Below are positions 9,662 to 17,969 of a DNA stretch of 64,000 nucleotides, in pieces. The notes beneath the pieces were generated by a model. It worked only from the letters and a program-made list of their open reading frames with translations. It did not search any database and was not told the origin of the DNA. The stretch spans positions 62,001 through 126,000 of the forward strand of contig NZ_CP151101.1 of the NCBI RefSeq assembly GCF_038096175.1, read 5' to 3'. Position 1 is the first letter of the stretch. Each line of letters opens with the position of its first letter. Made by a program: the position numbers and the translations under genes. The DNA is from Nostoc sp. UHCC 0302 (GTDB taxonomy: Bacteria; Cyanobacteriota; Cyanobacteriia; Cyanobacteriales; Nostocaceae).

Positions 9662-10830
9662 TACGCGAATCTACCTCCTCCTAATTGAGATACCCCCTGT
9701 CGAGGTGTATAACCGCCACCTTTAGGACTGTTCCCACCATTGCCGCTATTACCATTATTAGGAGGAGCATCTGGAAATTTATTTCCAAAAAGTTTTTGCC
9801 AGTATTGAACGCTTGTGAGAATATCTTTTGTATCATAGGCAAGACGGGCTACCTCTGCTGCTTCACATACCTGACTGTGAAACTCTGCAAAATCTTCACC
9901 AGAGACACGTTTGAATACATTGTGTGATGGCACACCATGATCTGGCAATGTGGGAGATAGTTTCAAATCAGCGTAACTTTGGTACTGCTTGGCAATAGTT
10001 TCTAGGGTTATAGTTATCCCTTCAGCTACTGATTTAATTTCATCTGGGCAGCATTGCCCAATCAAATGCTCAACAGGATATCCTTTAGGGTACTTAGGTG
10101 TTGAATGATTTATCCGTCGCCACCATTTCAGAGATTTGACAACATTAATATAATGTTTATTGCATCTACGATTTTTATCCCAAGTCCACCTGATTTGCTC
10201 TAAGGGGTGAGTATCCTGCCATTGTTCAGTATCGAGATCAGGAATACGAAGGGGCGAAAGCTTCCACTCAGGTTGTGTACTCGCAGTATCTAAACGAAAA
10301 TTCTTTTGCGAAAATGAAACAATAGACCTCGTTTCTAAGGAAATCCAAGAAGGTACTAAGCGCCAGTCTTCATCTGCTTCGGGCGTTTCTGGCGTATCAT
10401 CAGAAATGACGCTATCACTATTAAAGATTCCAATTTCACTTTCAGAAGGTGCTGATGTAATTACTAAATCTAAATCAACATAAGATAATTCAATAGCAAA
10501 AGAACGCCCTTGTTGTTTATATTTACCTTTGTAATGTTTTTCTAAAAACGCCACAAATAATTCAAGTGCTTTCTCAGGTGTATATTCACCTTCACTAAGT
10601 CTAGTCACTACAATAACATCGACATCTGCTCGCTTTTGACCCTGGGGACGAATAGCAGTTGCACGACGGTAGCTGCCTTGTAAGAATGTTGCAACAATAA
10701 TAGAAGATAAAGCTTCATCTGCTTTAAGCCGATCTCGTAAGATGCGGTGGCCATTTTTATAATCACTAACATGATTATCTTGAGGACGAATCTGAGCAAG
10801 AAAATCATTAAAGTAACTTGGTAATTCCAT
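9661..10830 (-). CDS. CBASS CD-NTase (cGAS/DncV-like nucleotidyltransferase)
   Basis: The oligonucleotide cyclase that makes the alarm nucleotide after phage infection. The polymerase-beta fold signature is complete: QGSYRRAT (GS at 52-53), ADVDVIV (D69, D71) and a third acidic position in YVDLDLV (about 119-121). The C-terminal tail is glycine-rich and flexible (about residues 350-389) and ends in GGGRFA, a small terminal residue as expected for a tail conjugated by Cap2; that last point is inference. The gene is second in the operon, 55 bp after the effector gene. The cyclic product cannot be told from sequence, but the SAVED effector points to a cyclic di- or trinucleotide. Confidence 0.93.
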   Translation of the reverse strand: MELPSYFNDFLAQIRPQDNHVSDYKNGHRILRDRLKADEALSSIIVATFLQGSYRRATAIRPQGQKRADVDVIVVTRLSEGEYTPEKALELFVAFLEKHYKGKYKQQGRSFAIELSYVDLDLVITSAPSESEIGIFNSDSVISDDTPETPEADEDWRLVPSWISLETRSIVSFSQKNFRLDTASTQPEWKLSPLRIPDLDTEQWQDTHPLEQIRWTWDKNRRCNKHYINVVKSLKWWRRINHSTPKYPKGYPVEHLIGQCCPDEIKSVAEGITITLETIAKQYQSYADLKLSPTLPDHGVPSHNVFKRVSGEDFAEFHSQVCEAAEVARLAYDTKDILTSVQYWQKLFGNKFPDAPPNNGNSGNGGNSPKGGGYTPRQGVSQLGGGRFA

Positions 10831-10885
10831 ACTTACATTTGTTTTATAAAGAAGTTTAATTTTAACTATTAATGTTTTTAGAATA

Positions 10886-12418
10886 TTAAAGAGGTGGAAA
10901 CATCAGAGATGGCTGATATGCACCAGGTGTATTTTGGTCGAAGTCGTATTCATAAAAAATACATGAGCCAAAGCTACGGGCTAGTTGACCAATAAAAAAA
11001 ACTAGCGCATTTGGGGCAGCAACAAAAATATGTAGTTTCCCTTGGCGTTCCAGAATTGTACGATCGCTTCTCAAACGGGCTGATAATTGATCAGCAAGTA
11101 ATTTAGCGTGTGTTGCATCGACTATTGCTTGCGAGTTAGCCCCATTAGAAGGCATATAGAAAAAAATCCGATGAATTGGCAACTGTGCTAGTGCAATATA
11201 TGCTTGAACATCCGATGCAACTGAATGGGTTACAGAGAGAGCAATAGCTACATCTGTACCGTCTTCTACCATTGATTCTTGAGTAACAGTCCAAGCAGGG
11301 TATTGGTTAGGAACAAGGCAAGGAGATGGTCGCCAAATCTCTCTTCCAGTTCCGGTAGACTGAGTAAGTGCGACATCTATTCCAGATTTTGAGTTAAGGC
11401 AATATCCAGAAGCAAAGGCAATTGACGCATGGGTATGGAGATGTAAGTGGCAACGTTGACCGAAACGTAAGTGGTTAGTAAGAAATTTATCTACCGAGGG
11501 ATATATTTCTGTTTGCCAGAGATCTAAAGACCGAATACTACGACCATTAAAGTATCGAAGCAAATCTAACATAGCATCGGTTTCATCTTCTAAGTGTTCA
11601 GCCCAACGAAGAAAACTACGAATTCCAAGACGGTAGACATCAGGTTCCACGATAGAATGCCCTAGCCAAAGATTTTCGCGCTTACAAATAGCTTCAATGT
11701 CAGCACGAGTAAATTCTGTTTTTTCACTTTGAATTAATCGCCGTGCTAGTTCATCGTAAGAATTACATAAACGCCCTTCTTCAATAGGAAGAAGCCCAGC
11801 TCTATATAGTTTATCGTTAAGCCAGTCACCAATTTCTTTAAGAGTTCGTCCTTGTAAAATCCTTAAAGGACGCAGAACAAGGCACAGTTCTTCATCTGTT
11901 TCAATGCTTAAGTGTTCACGCCACTCAGCCCGTAACTTACCCATGAGGGAGTTAGAACCGCCTTCAGCCAAGCGATGCCAGTCAAGTCTGCCATCGGTCT
12001 TAGAGTGTACTTGTGCAAGACGATCATCAGGATCAATTTGCCAAGGCGAATAAAGTATGAAGTGAGCTTCAGTACCGTTAGGAGCATATTGGGTCTGGGC
12101 ATTTTTTAGGCGTTGAAGTATGGAAACTGATGTGGCATTGATAAATGCAGGGTTCATCATGCCCTTATAAGTAAAAGCTCCAGCTGATGTAACATGGAAC
12201 TTTACCTGATGGTACTCCGTATTGAGAGGGTTGCCCTCATCATCTTGCATACCTTTATAATAGACCACAACATCATCAAAAGATTTAATGTTGTTTGCTT
12301 CATAACCAACACGCACAACTTTTGTGCGCTCACTAAAGAGACGGCAAACTTGAAACCAAAACCATCGCGCTTGATAGTCATCTCCTTGAATACGAGCAGC
12401 AATTGCTCTTTTAGCCAT
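10886..12418 (-). CDS. cap4: CBASS effector: DUF4297-like nuclease plus SAVED sensor (Cap4-like)
   Basis: The killer protein of the CBASS operon. The N-terminal part (about residues 8-230) resembles DUF4297 nucleases: an acidic FDDVVVYY strand followed by EYHQVKFHV, the D...QxK form of a PD-(D/E)XK site. The C-terminal part (about 330-510) reads as a SAVED domain, with alternating hydrophobic strands (VAIALSVTHSVASDVQAYI, RIFFYMPSNG) and a late IFYEYDF block. By analogy with known Cap4 proteins, ligand binding to SAVED would trigger indiscriminate cutting of double-stranded DNA. Start: ATG 12418; a TTG two codons upstream is possible. It is the first gene of the leftward operon. Confidence 0.85.
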   Translation of the reverse strand: MAKRAIAARIQGDDYQARWFWFQVCRLFSERTKVVRVGYEANNIKSFDDVVVYYKGMQDDEGNPLNTEYHQVKFHVTSAGAFTYKGMMNPAFINATSVSILQRLKNAQTQYAPNGTEAHFILYSPWQIDPDDRLAQVHSKTDGRLDWHRLAEGGSNSLMGKLRAEWREHLSIETDEELCLVLRPLRILQGRTLKEIGDWLNDKLYRAGLLPIEEGRLCNSYDELARRLIQSEKTEFTRADIEAICKRENLWLGHSIVEPDVYRLGIRSFLRWAEHLEDETDAMLDLLRYFNGRSIRSLDLWQTEIYPSVDKFLTNHLRFGQRCHLHLHTHASIAFASGYCLNSKSGIDVALTQSTGTGREIWRPSPCLVPNQYPAWTVTQESMVEDGTDVAIALSVTHSVASDVQAYIALAQLPIHRIFFYMPSNGANSQAIVDATHAKLLADQLSARLRSDRTILERQGKLHIFVAAPNALVFFIGQLARSFGSCIFYEYDFDQNTPGAYQPSLMFPPL

Positions 12419-12588
12419 AATCAATTTTTCTTTATTTAAGTCAGCACTAATCTGCTACAAAAATTATTGGTTTCAAATCAAATATAGATAACCACTAAAA
12501 TGCCTAATTCTTTTTGAATTCTATCTCCTTGATTAAAATTATAAAAAACTGACGATACCACAACACACAATCTGAGTTTTAATATAGA

Positions 12589-12671
12589 TGTGTCAGTGGT
12601 TCACTATCGCACAAGATTAGATATAGATTATTCGCTAAAAAAGTTTGTGTCAATAATTCACCATCGCACAA
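12589..12671. promoter_or_regulatory. Two 26-bp direct repeats, putative CBASS regulator operators
   Basis: Between the divergent CBASS operon and the XRE regulator, bases 12589-12614 and 12646-12671 are near-identical copies. Both begin TGTGTCA and end in TCRCACAA with TTCAC in the middle; they differ at about 5 positions. They are spaced 57 bp apart centre to centre. The first copy also holds a small dyad (AGTG-GTT-CACT). The second copy ends 24 bp before the regulator ATG, a normal place for an autoregulatory operator. Binding by the XRE protein is inference. Confidence 0.6.
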
Positions 12672-12695
12672 AAATTAAAAAAACCTTTATTTTAT

Positions 12696-13643
12696 ATGGA
12701 TAGCCAAATAGAACTGTTAGTTAAATTGCTCAAAAAGAAACGAGAGACTCAGGGCTATAGCCTTAGAAAGCTTTCATCTGTAATAGGTGTAAGCTTTTCA
12801 ACTCTAGGGCGAGTTGAGAGAGGAGATGGAGAACCCGACAATAATACCAAGATTCGTATTCTTGAGTGGCTAGGCGATGATGCTAGACTTGCAGGTATTA
12901 ATTTCGATAGCGTAGCATTGGTTCATTTTCGTGCGCGCAAGCAAATTGACTCAGAAACAGTTCAAGGACTTTTAAAGGTTGCAGATCACCTTAAATGCCA
13001 ATATAGCTCAAACTCAATTCGTACTTTTATAGAACAAAGCAGTATTGAAGAATCTGATGCTGCAATTTCTTTAACTAAAGATGAAATGGAAAAAATAGCG
13101 GAAGAATTTCGTGAAGAAATCGGTCTGCTTGAAAACGAACCACTTGATCCTTTTCGTCTGAAGATTGAGGGTGTAGAAATGATGAGCCTTGCAGATGTTA
13201 GAGATATTGACAATGATTTAAAGCTTCAATTATTAAATTCGGGAAAACAAAACTGGTCTGCCATGAGTATCCCCCTTGAAGAAGGTTCGGATAAATGGGC
13301 AATTGTTTGGAACAGTTCTCAAAGTCAAAAACGCCAAAGAGTTTCTTTGTTAGAAGAAATGTGGCATATCTTACTTGGACACAAATTGACACGAATAACA
13401 AAGGTAGCAGATATTTATGGCAGAACTTTTGCTGAAGTTGAGGAGCATGATGCCTACTATCTTGCCGCAGCAACTCTTCTGCCATCAGATGTAATCAAAA
13501 AGTTTGTTAAAAAAAAACAGGGTATCTCTGAATTAGCAGCAAATTATGGGGTTACGCCTGACCTCATAGAATATCGAATCAAGCGCCTTGGATTATGGCA
13601 TCAGTACAAAGGGATGAAAATTACACTTGTTCCAAAAGAGTAA
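12696..13643 (+). CDS. XRE-family regulator fused to a DUF955/ImmA-IrrE-like domain
   Basis: The N-terminal Cro/C1 HTH (about residues 8-60; YSLRKLSSVIGVSFSTLGRVERG) suggests binding at the repeats upstream. The C-terminal region (about 160-300) resembles the ImmA/IrrE (DUF955) zinc-peptidase fold, but the usual HExxH reads EEMWH in LLEEMWHILLGH, so the first zinc histidine is Glu. A later conserved segment (AAATLLPSDVIKKF) matches the family's A.-LLP region. CBASS operons are known to be controlled by a CapH repressor and a CapP peptidase, usually as separate genes; here both functions seem fused in one divergent gene. Whether the peptidase is active is open. Confidence 0.85.
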   Translation: MDSQIELLVKLLKKKRETQGYSLRKLSSVIGVSFSTLGRVERGDGEPDNNTKIRILEWLGDDARLAGINFDSVALVHFRARKQIDSETVQGLLKVADHLKCQYSSNSIRTFIEQSSIEESDAAISLTKDEMEKIAEEFREEIGLLENEPLDPFRLKIEGVEMMSLADVRDIDNDLKLQLLNSGKQNWSAMSIPLEEGSDKWAIVWNSSQSQKRQRVSLLEEMWHILLGHKLTRITKVADIYGRTFAEVEEHDAYYLAAATLLPSDVIKKFVKKKQGISELAANYGVTPDLIEYRIKRLGLWHQYKGMKITLVPKE

Positions 13644-13808
13644 TTTTGTTTAAATTCTACTACCAATTTACTTAGATTCCCAATAGTAAAGTAATTCTAA
13701 AATTCATGAGTAAATTTGAGCTTTTTGAGCCATCCTAGAAACACTTTTATCTAAAAATGCTCAATACATTTCTCAATATTCAAATCGGGCAGAGGTACAC
13801 ATTTACTC

Positions 13809-14870
13809 TTACACACCCACCGGACACCGCCGCATCATCTCCGCCAACGCCACTGCTTCCCCATCCGCCGTATACACAGTGTCCCCCGACATCGCAATCA
13901 CAATCCGTTGTTGCCTTGCCCACTCGAACCAATCCTTCACAGCACATTTAACCTGTGCAGACTCCGGCTTCCTCCCTTCCTTACAAGCCGCCACAAATAC
14001 AGCCTCCGGTGATTTAATCCCTTTCCAAGTTCGGAGTGCTTCTTTCAAATAAGCGATCGCACCCGGTACATTCTCCCAACATCGCTTAACTGTACGTTGA
14101 ATCTCACAATTGAGCCGAAACTGAGGGGTACAAGGTATTTCTCGTAACTGTTCCAGTACGTCTTGCATTTCCTGCTGACTCGGTGAAGAGAATTCTTCTA
14201 CAGAATCGGAGGCATAATCATCCAATTCTGATTCATCTACGTAGTGAGTAGCTTGGGCAGGTTCTACCAAAACTTCCTGACTTGATTTTGGCACGAACTC
14301 GGCGGCGGAAAATTTGCCCTCCCCAGAATCTGTCTCGTTAATTAAGTGAAGCAGTTCTGTCTTTTCAACAAAGGGAGTAGCCAGGACTTGCTTATCTAGA
14401 TTTTCCTTTTCCACTTCCTCATTTTTTTTTAACTCAACAGCAATGTGTTGTTGTGGCTTAGAAGCTTCAGGATGGGATCTGTGGTGTTGTTCTACAGTGA
14501 ATTCTGAATGCTCAGTTTTGAGCTTGGGGTGTTCAAGTAACCTATTCAGTACCTCAAGGTTCAATTTATACTGCCAAGTCTTATCCTGCCCATTACCCGG
14601 ATTCTTCTGCTTCTCAATGATGCCCATATCTTCAAGCAAAGCGATCGCACTTCTGATTATATGAAGACTATGCTCACCCATCAAATCAGCGTAGATTTTC
14701 TTAAGAGGCTGGTATACCCAAGGAGTACGGTGATTTTTCAGCTTCCACTTTGTCCAATGCCGAAAATACTCGATCAGCTTGGCAGCACAGAAATTGCCTG
14801 TGATATCCAGATACTCTCGGCGCAATATAACTAAGACTGAAAATTTCTCAGCAGGGTTAATGCTACTCAT
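13809..14870 (-). CDS. Plasmid-type winged-helix protein, function unknown
   Basis: A 353-residue protein of a kind carried on cyanobacterial plasmids. The N-terminal 110 residues look like a winged helix (IYADLMGEHSLHIIRSAIALLEDMGIIEKQK). A long acidic low-complexity linker follows (about 115-260), then a C-terminal helical block (CEIQRTVKRCWENVPGAIAYLKEAL...VKDWFEWARQQRI). A replication or copy-control role is plausible by analogy with plasmid initiators but is not shown. It lies 19 bp after the preceding leftward gene, so the two probably form an operon. A decayed relative of its C-terminal third sits at 45945-46215. Confidence 0.75.
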   Translation of the reverse strand: MSSINPAEKFSVLVILRREYLDITGNFCAAKLIEYFRHWTKWKLKNHRTPWVYQPLKKIYADLMGEHSLHIIRSAIALLEDMGIIEKQKNPGNGQDKTWQYKLNLEVLNRLLEHPKLKTEHSEFTVEQHHRSHPEASKPQQHIAVELKKNEEVEKENLDKQVLATPFVEKTELLHLINETDSGEGKFSAAEFVPKSSQEVLVEPAQATHYVDESELDDYASDSVEEFSSPSQQEMQDVLEQLREIPCTPQFRLNCEIQRTVKRCWENVPGAIAYLKEALRTWKGIKSPEAVFVAACKEGRKPESAQVKCAVKDWFEWARQQRIVIAMSGDTVYTADGEAVALAEMMRRCPVGV

Positions 14871-14889
14871 CTGCTACATCCTGTATCGT

Positions 14890-15693
14890 CTAGAACGGCA
14901 TATTTTCTTGGTCTTCTTCTGAAGCTTGTGACCAAAATTCTCTGAGCTTTTGGAGTTTGGTTGCTTGAAGTTGCTGTTTCTCTTCGGGCGAGACTTCACC
15001 TACCAACTGTTCAACCTCAGCCCGTTGCCGTTTCTTCCAAAGTTCAATGGTGGCAGCAGGTAGGGCTAACGGTTGATTCTCTTGAGATGGTCGAAAGTTG
15101 CGACGGTGGTACAAAAAGCGGAAGTGTCGTTTGTCCTGCGAAGGAAGCGCTCGCCAAACTTCGGCATCCCAGGCGGGGGGCATGAAGTCGGCTGATGGGG
15201 GCAGTAGATTCTGGACTTGGGTTTGGAGGTCGAAGAGCGCCTGTTGCATTGCAGGAATGGACTGGAGCAATGCCATCTGTTCTGCACTGAGAGTCTGCGG
15301 TGAGTAGCCCGTTTGTGACCAGATGAATACCCGCAGTCCAGCCCTGGCAACCATACGGTAATTGTTGAGGGCGATTTGCTTACCTTTGTACTTCCGTGCG
15401 TCTACAGCGTAGTATTCCAGAATCGCGTGGCAAAGCTCGTCAATTACATACAAGCTCCCGTTAGGGTTGTTCGTTATGAGCCTCCAATCGTTGCCAGCTA
15501 ATTCTTTCAGCGATTTTGGTAAGTCATTCGTTATGGGGTCGGAATCACGAATCTTGTTGAGTAATTGGGTAATTGCAGGCTGATTTACACCACAAAAATC
15601 AGCTAAAGCAGTAACGGTCATTCCACTCACCCCATCATTTTGACGGGTACAAAATCCTAATTCGTCCTTAATTTGAAAACTAAGCTCGTCCAT
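14890..15693 (-). CDS. HTH protein of the plasmid-type module, function unknown
   Basis: A 267-residue protein with a probable HTH near the N-terminus (MTVTALADFCGVNQPAITQLL). A conserved AGLRVFIWSQTGYSPQ block around residue 130 and a basic, glutamine-rich C-terminus follow. The start is ATG 15693, preceded by AGAGGA at the right distance; an in-frame ATG at 15729 has no ribosome-binding site and would enclose that sequence. It is upstream of and likely co-transcribed with the winged-helix gene. It may regulate transcription, replication or partition of the replicon, but no named family is recognised. Confidence 0.75.
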   Translation of the reverse strand: MDELSFQIKDELGFCTRQNDGVSGMTVTALADFCGVNQPAITQLLNKIRDSDPITNDLPKSLKELAGNDWRLITNNPNGSLYVIDELCHAILEYYAVDARKYKGKQIALNNYRMVARAGLRVFIWSQTGYSPQTLSAEQMALLQSIPAMQQALFDLQTQVQNLLPPSADFMPPAWDAEVWRALPSQDKRHFRFLYHRRNFRPSQENQPLALPAATIELWKKRQRAEVEQLVGEVSPEEKQQLQATKLQKLREFWSQASEEDQENMPF

Positions 15694-16061
15694 AGTTCCT
15701 CTTTTTGACGCATGGAACTGTTGCGGCATTGCAACTAAGCTGCCGAGAATTTTTAAGTTTTGTAACTAAAAGCTGTAGACTAGTAATAATTACTCATTAC
15801 CTGCCATTCATAAGCGATCGCACACCGTAACACCCTGCGATCACTTTTAATTATCGATTAACCAAGTCATCGGCTTTTGGTTAATTTCTTCTTCACCCCA
15901 AAAGTGTGTCAGCATTATAATTGGCTCACTTTTTGTAAATGAGTTTGGCAAAGCGATCGCGTTGCTTCCCGGCTGGCGATCGCTTTTGCATCATCACTAC
16001 CTCAGTGTAATCAAAAAACTCTAAAAACACAAGGTGGTGTTGTAAATTAGAGGAGAGTTAA
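15694..16061. promoter_or_regulatory. Divergent control region with HIP1 sites and a motif shared with 49400-49428
   Basis: This 368-bp gene-free stretch separates a leftward operon from a rightward XRE gene. Bases 15907-15935 (TGTCAGCATT...GCTCACTTT) recur almost unchanged at 49400-49428, upstream of the second plasmid-type module. Two HIP1 octamers flank an AT-rich core. A promoter/operator or an origin-associated site is plausible; nothing in the sequence decides between them. Confidence 0.5.
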
Positions 16062-16373
16062 ATGATAGATGAGGTATGTCTTGTGAAACTGTCCTATGTA
16101 TCTCGTTTTACTTGGGATGAAGAAACAGCACAACGATTAAGGAAGTTACGTGGCAAAATTAGCCGAGACAAATTAGCGGAAAAAGCTGGTTGTAGCAATA
16201 CTTTTATTCAAAATCTTGAATGGGCAAACCCACGGAACAGGCCAGAATCAATCTCTAAAGAAGATGCATTTGCTATTTGTAATGCACTTGATGTACCTAT
16301 CTGGAGACTATTTCCAGCACTAGTAATTAATCCTGAAAGCTTACAACAAATATGCCAAGTTCTGTTGACATAG
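16062..16373 (+). CDS. XRE-family HTH regulator
   Basis: A 103-residue DNA-binding protein. A Cro/C1 HTH spans about residues 24-82 (LRKLRGKISRDKLAEKAGCSNTFIQNLE...ISKEDAFAICNAL). There is no extra sensory domain. A good ribosome-binding site (GGAGAG) precedes the ATG at 16062; the protein might also start at the internal Val codon, but spacing favours the ATG. It is transcribed away from the 14890-15693 gene and faces the shared control region, so it is a candidate regulator of both. An XRE gene in the same relative position (opposite strand) exists in the second module at 49478-49804. Confidence 0.85.
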   Translation: MIDEVCLVKLSYVSRFTWDEETAQRLRKLRGKISRDKLAEKAGCSNTFIQNLEWANPRNRPESISKEDAFAICNALDVPIWRLFPALVINPESLQQICQVLLT

Positions 16374-16531
16374 TACAATACCATGTTGTAAATTATTTAT
16401 ATAAGAGAGGAATTGAGCGCGATGCCTCTCAGAAAAAGAAAGAAGTACTCAAAACCCAAACTAACCAAATTAAACAAACGACACAACTATCAAAAACTAA
16501 TAGCCAGCGGGATGAGCAGCCGCAGCCATAA
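16352..16531 (+). CDS. Small orphan protein overlapping the XRE gene
   Basis: A 59-codon frame whose ATG lies inside the last 22 bp of the XRE gene. The predicted protein starts MPSSVDIVQYHVVNYLYKRG and becomes very hydrophilic (Lys, Gln, Thr) towards the C-terminus. The overlap suggests translational coupling. It was preferred over a competing frame starting near 16413, whose product is basic and lacks protein-like composition. No family is recognised and the gene is uncertain. Confidence 0.4.
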   Translation: MPSSVDIVQYHVVNYLYKRGIERDASQKKKEVLKTQTNQIKQTTQLSKTNSQRDEQPQP

Positions 16532-16618
16532 ACTTGTAATGGTCAAGCCACCTGGGATGATCCAGATGACCGAACCACGTCTAAAAACTGGTTGTAAAAA
16601 CTTCAATCTTTGCAAAAC

Positions 16619-16657
16619 AAAGGCGATTGTGAACTCCTCAGTATGCAATCGCCTTTT
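16619..16657 (+). terminator. Rho-independent terminator
   Basis: An 8-bp GC-rich stem (GGCGATTG at 16622-16629 with CAATCGCC at 16646-16653), preceded by A's and followed by TTTT. It lies downstream of the XRE gene and the small overlapping frame. Confidence 0.75.
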
Positions 16658-16900
16658 CAATTCTTACCACGCGGCTGTACAGAGGACACGGTAAATTTCA
16701 ATATCTTCTCTACAGCTTAGTGCTGTCTGATGTTTTGACATCAGCTGATACGCTTTGCCTTGGAATTACTTTATGAGGCTGCGCCAAATCTAGAATGAGA
16801 GCGTTGTGCTTGCACAACGTTGTTCATGTAAATCAAAAGGTGATCGCTACGTCCGGAAAACTCCGCGATCACCTTTCTATCCAAAAGGAATCTTAAAATT
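16658..16900. promoter_or_regulatory. Leader region with two hairpins before the 16901 gene
   Basis: It holds a perfect 8-bp hairpin CGTTGTGC/GCACAACG (16802-16819). Closer to the gene is a perfect 12-bp inverted repeat AAAGGTGATCGC/GCGATCACCTTT (16836-16847 and 16865-16876), ending 24 bp before the ATG. The second hairpin resembles a terminator (it ends in TTT) and a HIP1 variant. A similar hairpin sits at the same place before the paralogous gene at 50101, so it may be a conserved attenuator or a leader processing site. Confidence 0.5.
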
Positions 16901-17506
16901 ATGCCACAAGTTACAACAACTGTAACCCCTTGCGTCAAAGCTGAAAAATTGAGAGTAGTAGAAGTCTGCTTTGGCTGCCACGAATATTACGCTGATGACA
17001 AACTCATAGCCAGCATAACCTATGACCTCGAACACTTAACGCAACGCTGGGTAGTCATGGTCAACGAGAAAGAACTCCATCGTGCTGCTACCCCAATGCT
17101 TTGCCATCGCTACATCTGCTGGGAGTATAAAGCCGGCTCACTACCAGTGCAAGAGCAAGAAGCTCCAAGCGCGACAACTGGGAATGAAGTTATGGTTCAG
17201 ATTGCTGACGAGTGTGAAAAGTACGGTTTTGAAATCCTGGACGATGGTATTTACTACCAAGACCAGAAGCTTGGTCAAGTAGGCTGTACTAACGGCAGAT
17301 GGTGGGTCACAAGAGCTTCGTCAGAACATCAGCAGAAAGTCCCGTGTGATTCTGCATTTGATGCGGTGTGGTCGTTGTCGATGGCTCAACTAACTTGTTG
17401 CGAAGACTTGTTAGATAGACCATTCGAGACACTAACGGTTGAAGAATGGCGAAGGCTAGTGGAATATCAGCCAGAGTCAGAAAGTCGGAAGCCAGTAGCG
17501 GCGTAA
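16901..17506 (+). CDS. Orphan protein, paralogue of the 50101-51222 product
   Basis: A 201-residue protein with no recognised family. Residues about 18-80 (VVEVCFGCHEYYADDKLIA ... HLTQRWVVMVN ... ICWEYKAGSL) align closely with residues about 83-148 of the product at 50101-51222, defining a shared compact domain with conserved Tyr/Trp and CW residues. The C-terminal half (FEILDDGIYYQDQKLGQVG...) is a second small beta-rich unit that also has a weak counterpart there. The ATG follows an AAAGGAAT ribosome-binding site. It is probably a soluble cytoplasmic protein tied to the replicon. Confidence 0.75.
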   Translation: MPQVTTTVTPCVKAEKLRVVEVCFGCHEYYADDKLIASITYDLEHLTQRWVVMVNEKELHRAATPMLCHRYICWEYKAGSLPVQEQEAPSATTGNEVMVQIADECEKYGFEILDDGIYYQDQKLGQVGCTNGRWWVTRASSEHQQKVPCDSAFDAVWSLSMAQLTCCEDLLDRPFETLTVEEWRRLVEYQPESESRKPVAA

Positions 17507-17579
17507 TTGCTCATTAGCAGCAAAAAGCTCTTTGTCTTACTAAATGGTTTGGTTAAAGTAGTTAAGGAGACTGCGAAAA

Positions 17580-17611
17580 CTAAAAAGCCAGACGCCTAGC
17601 TGGCTTTTTAG
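17580..17611 (+). terminator. Rho-independent terminator
   Basis: A perfect 12-bp stem CTAAAAAGCCAG/CTGGCTTTTTAG (17580-17591 and 17600-17611) with a T-run inside the 3' arm. It is placed 74 bp after the 16901 gene. Confidence 0.85.
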
Positions 17612-17969
17612 TATGAACACAAGTTCTAATGCTTGAATAGTATCAGATGAATATCTTTGCAGATACTGATATGCATCATATATACAATGGCATTTCATGC
17701 ATTCAATCTAGATACTAGTAAAAGCCTCATCTATATGGCGAGATGGGGCTTAATCAACTTTGGTGCACTGTTACTATAGAGCAATCATGCAGTTAATAAA
17801 TATCCTGCTAGATAGAAGAAACTGCAATGTAACACTTTTAAAGGTAATAAATAATACAGCTTTTTCTAAGCCACAAAATACTAAAGGCAGGATATACAAA
17901 CACATCTAAAAACAATAACCCTAATAAGGCTGCGCCAAGCATCAATGAAAATGTATTGGTATCAAACAC
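17612..17969. other. Intergenic region with one hairpin
   Basis: No gene was seen. An 11-bp imperfect hairpin (AAGCCTCATCT at 17722-17732 with AGATGGGGCTT at 17741-17751) is present without a clear T-tract. GGCTGCGCCAA near 17938 repeats a string found near 16777, before the previous gene. Confidence 0.4.

Noticed and set aside
13757-13951. A small plus-strand frame near the end of the 13809-14870 gene
   Set aside because: It is proline/threonine-rich antisense of that gene's 3' end.
16413-16694. A 93-codon plus-strand frame after the XRE gene
   Set aside because: The product is basic with scattered composition, it runs through a terminator stem, and a more protein-like overlapping frame (16352-16531) explains the same DNA.
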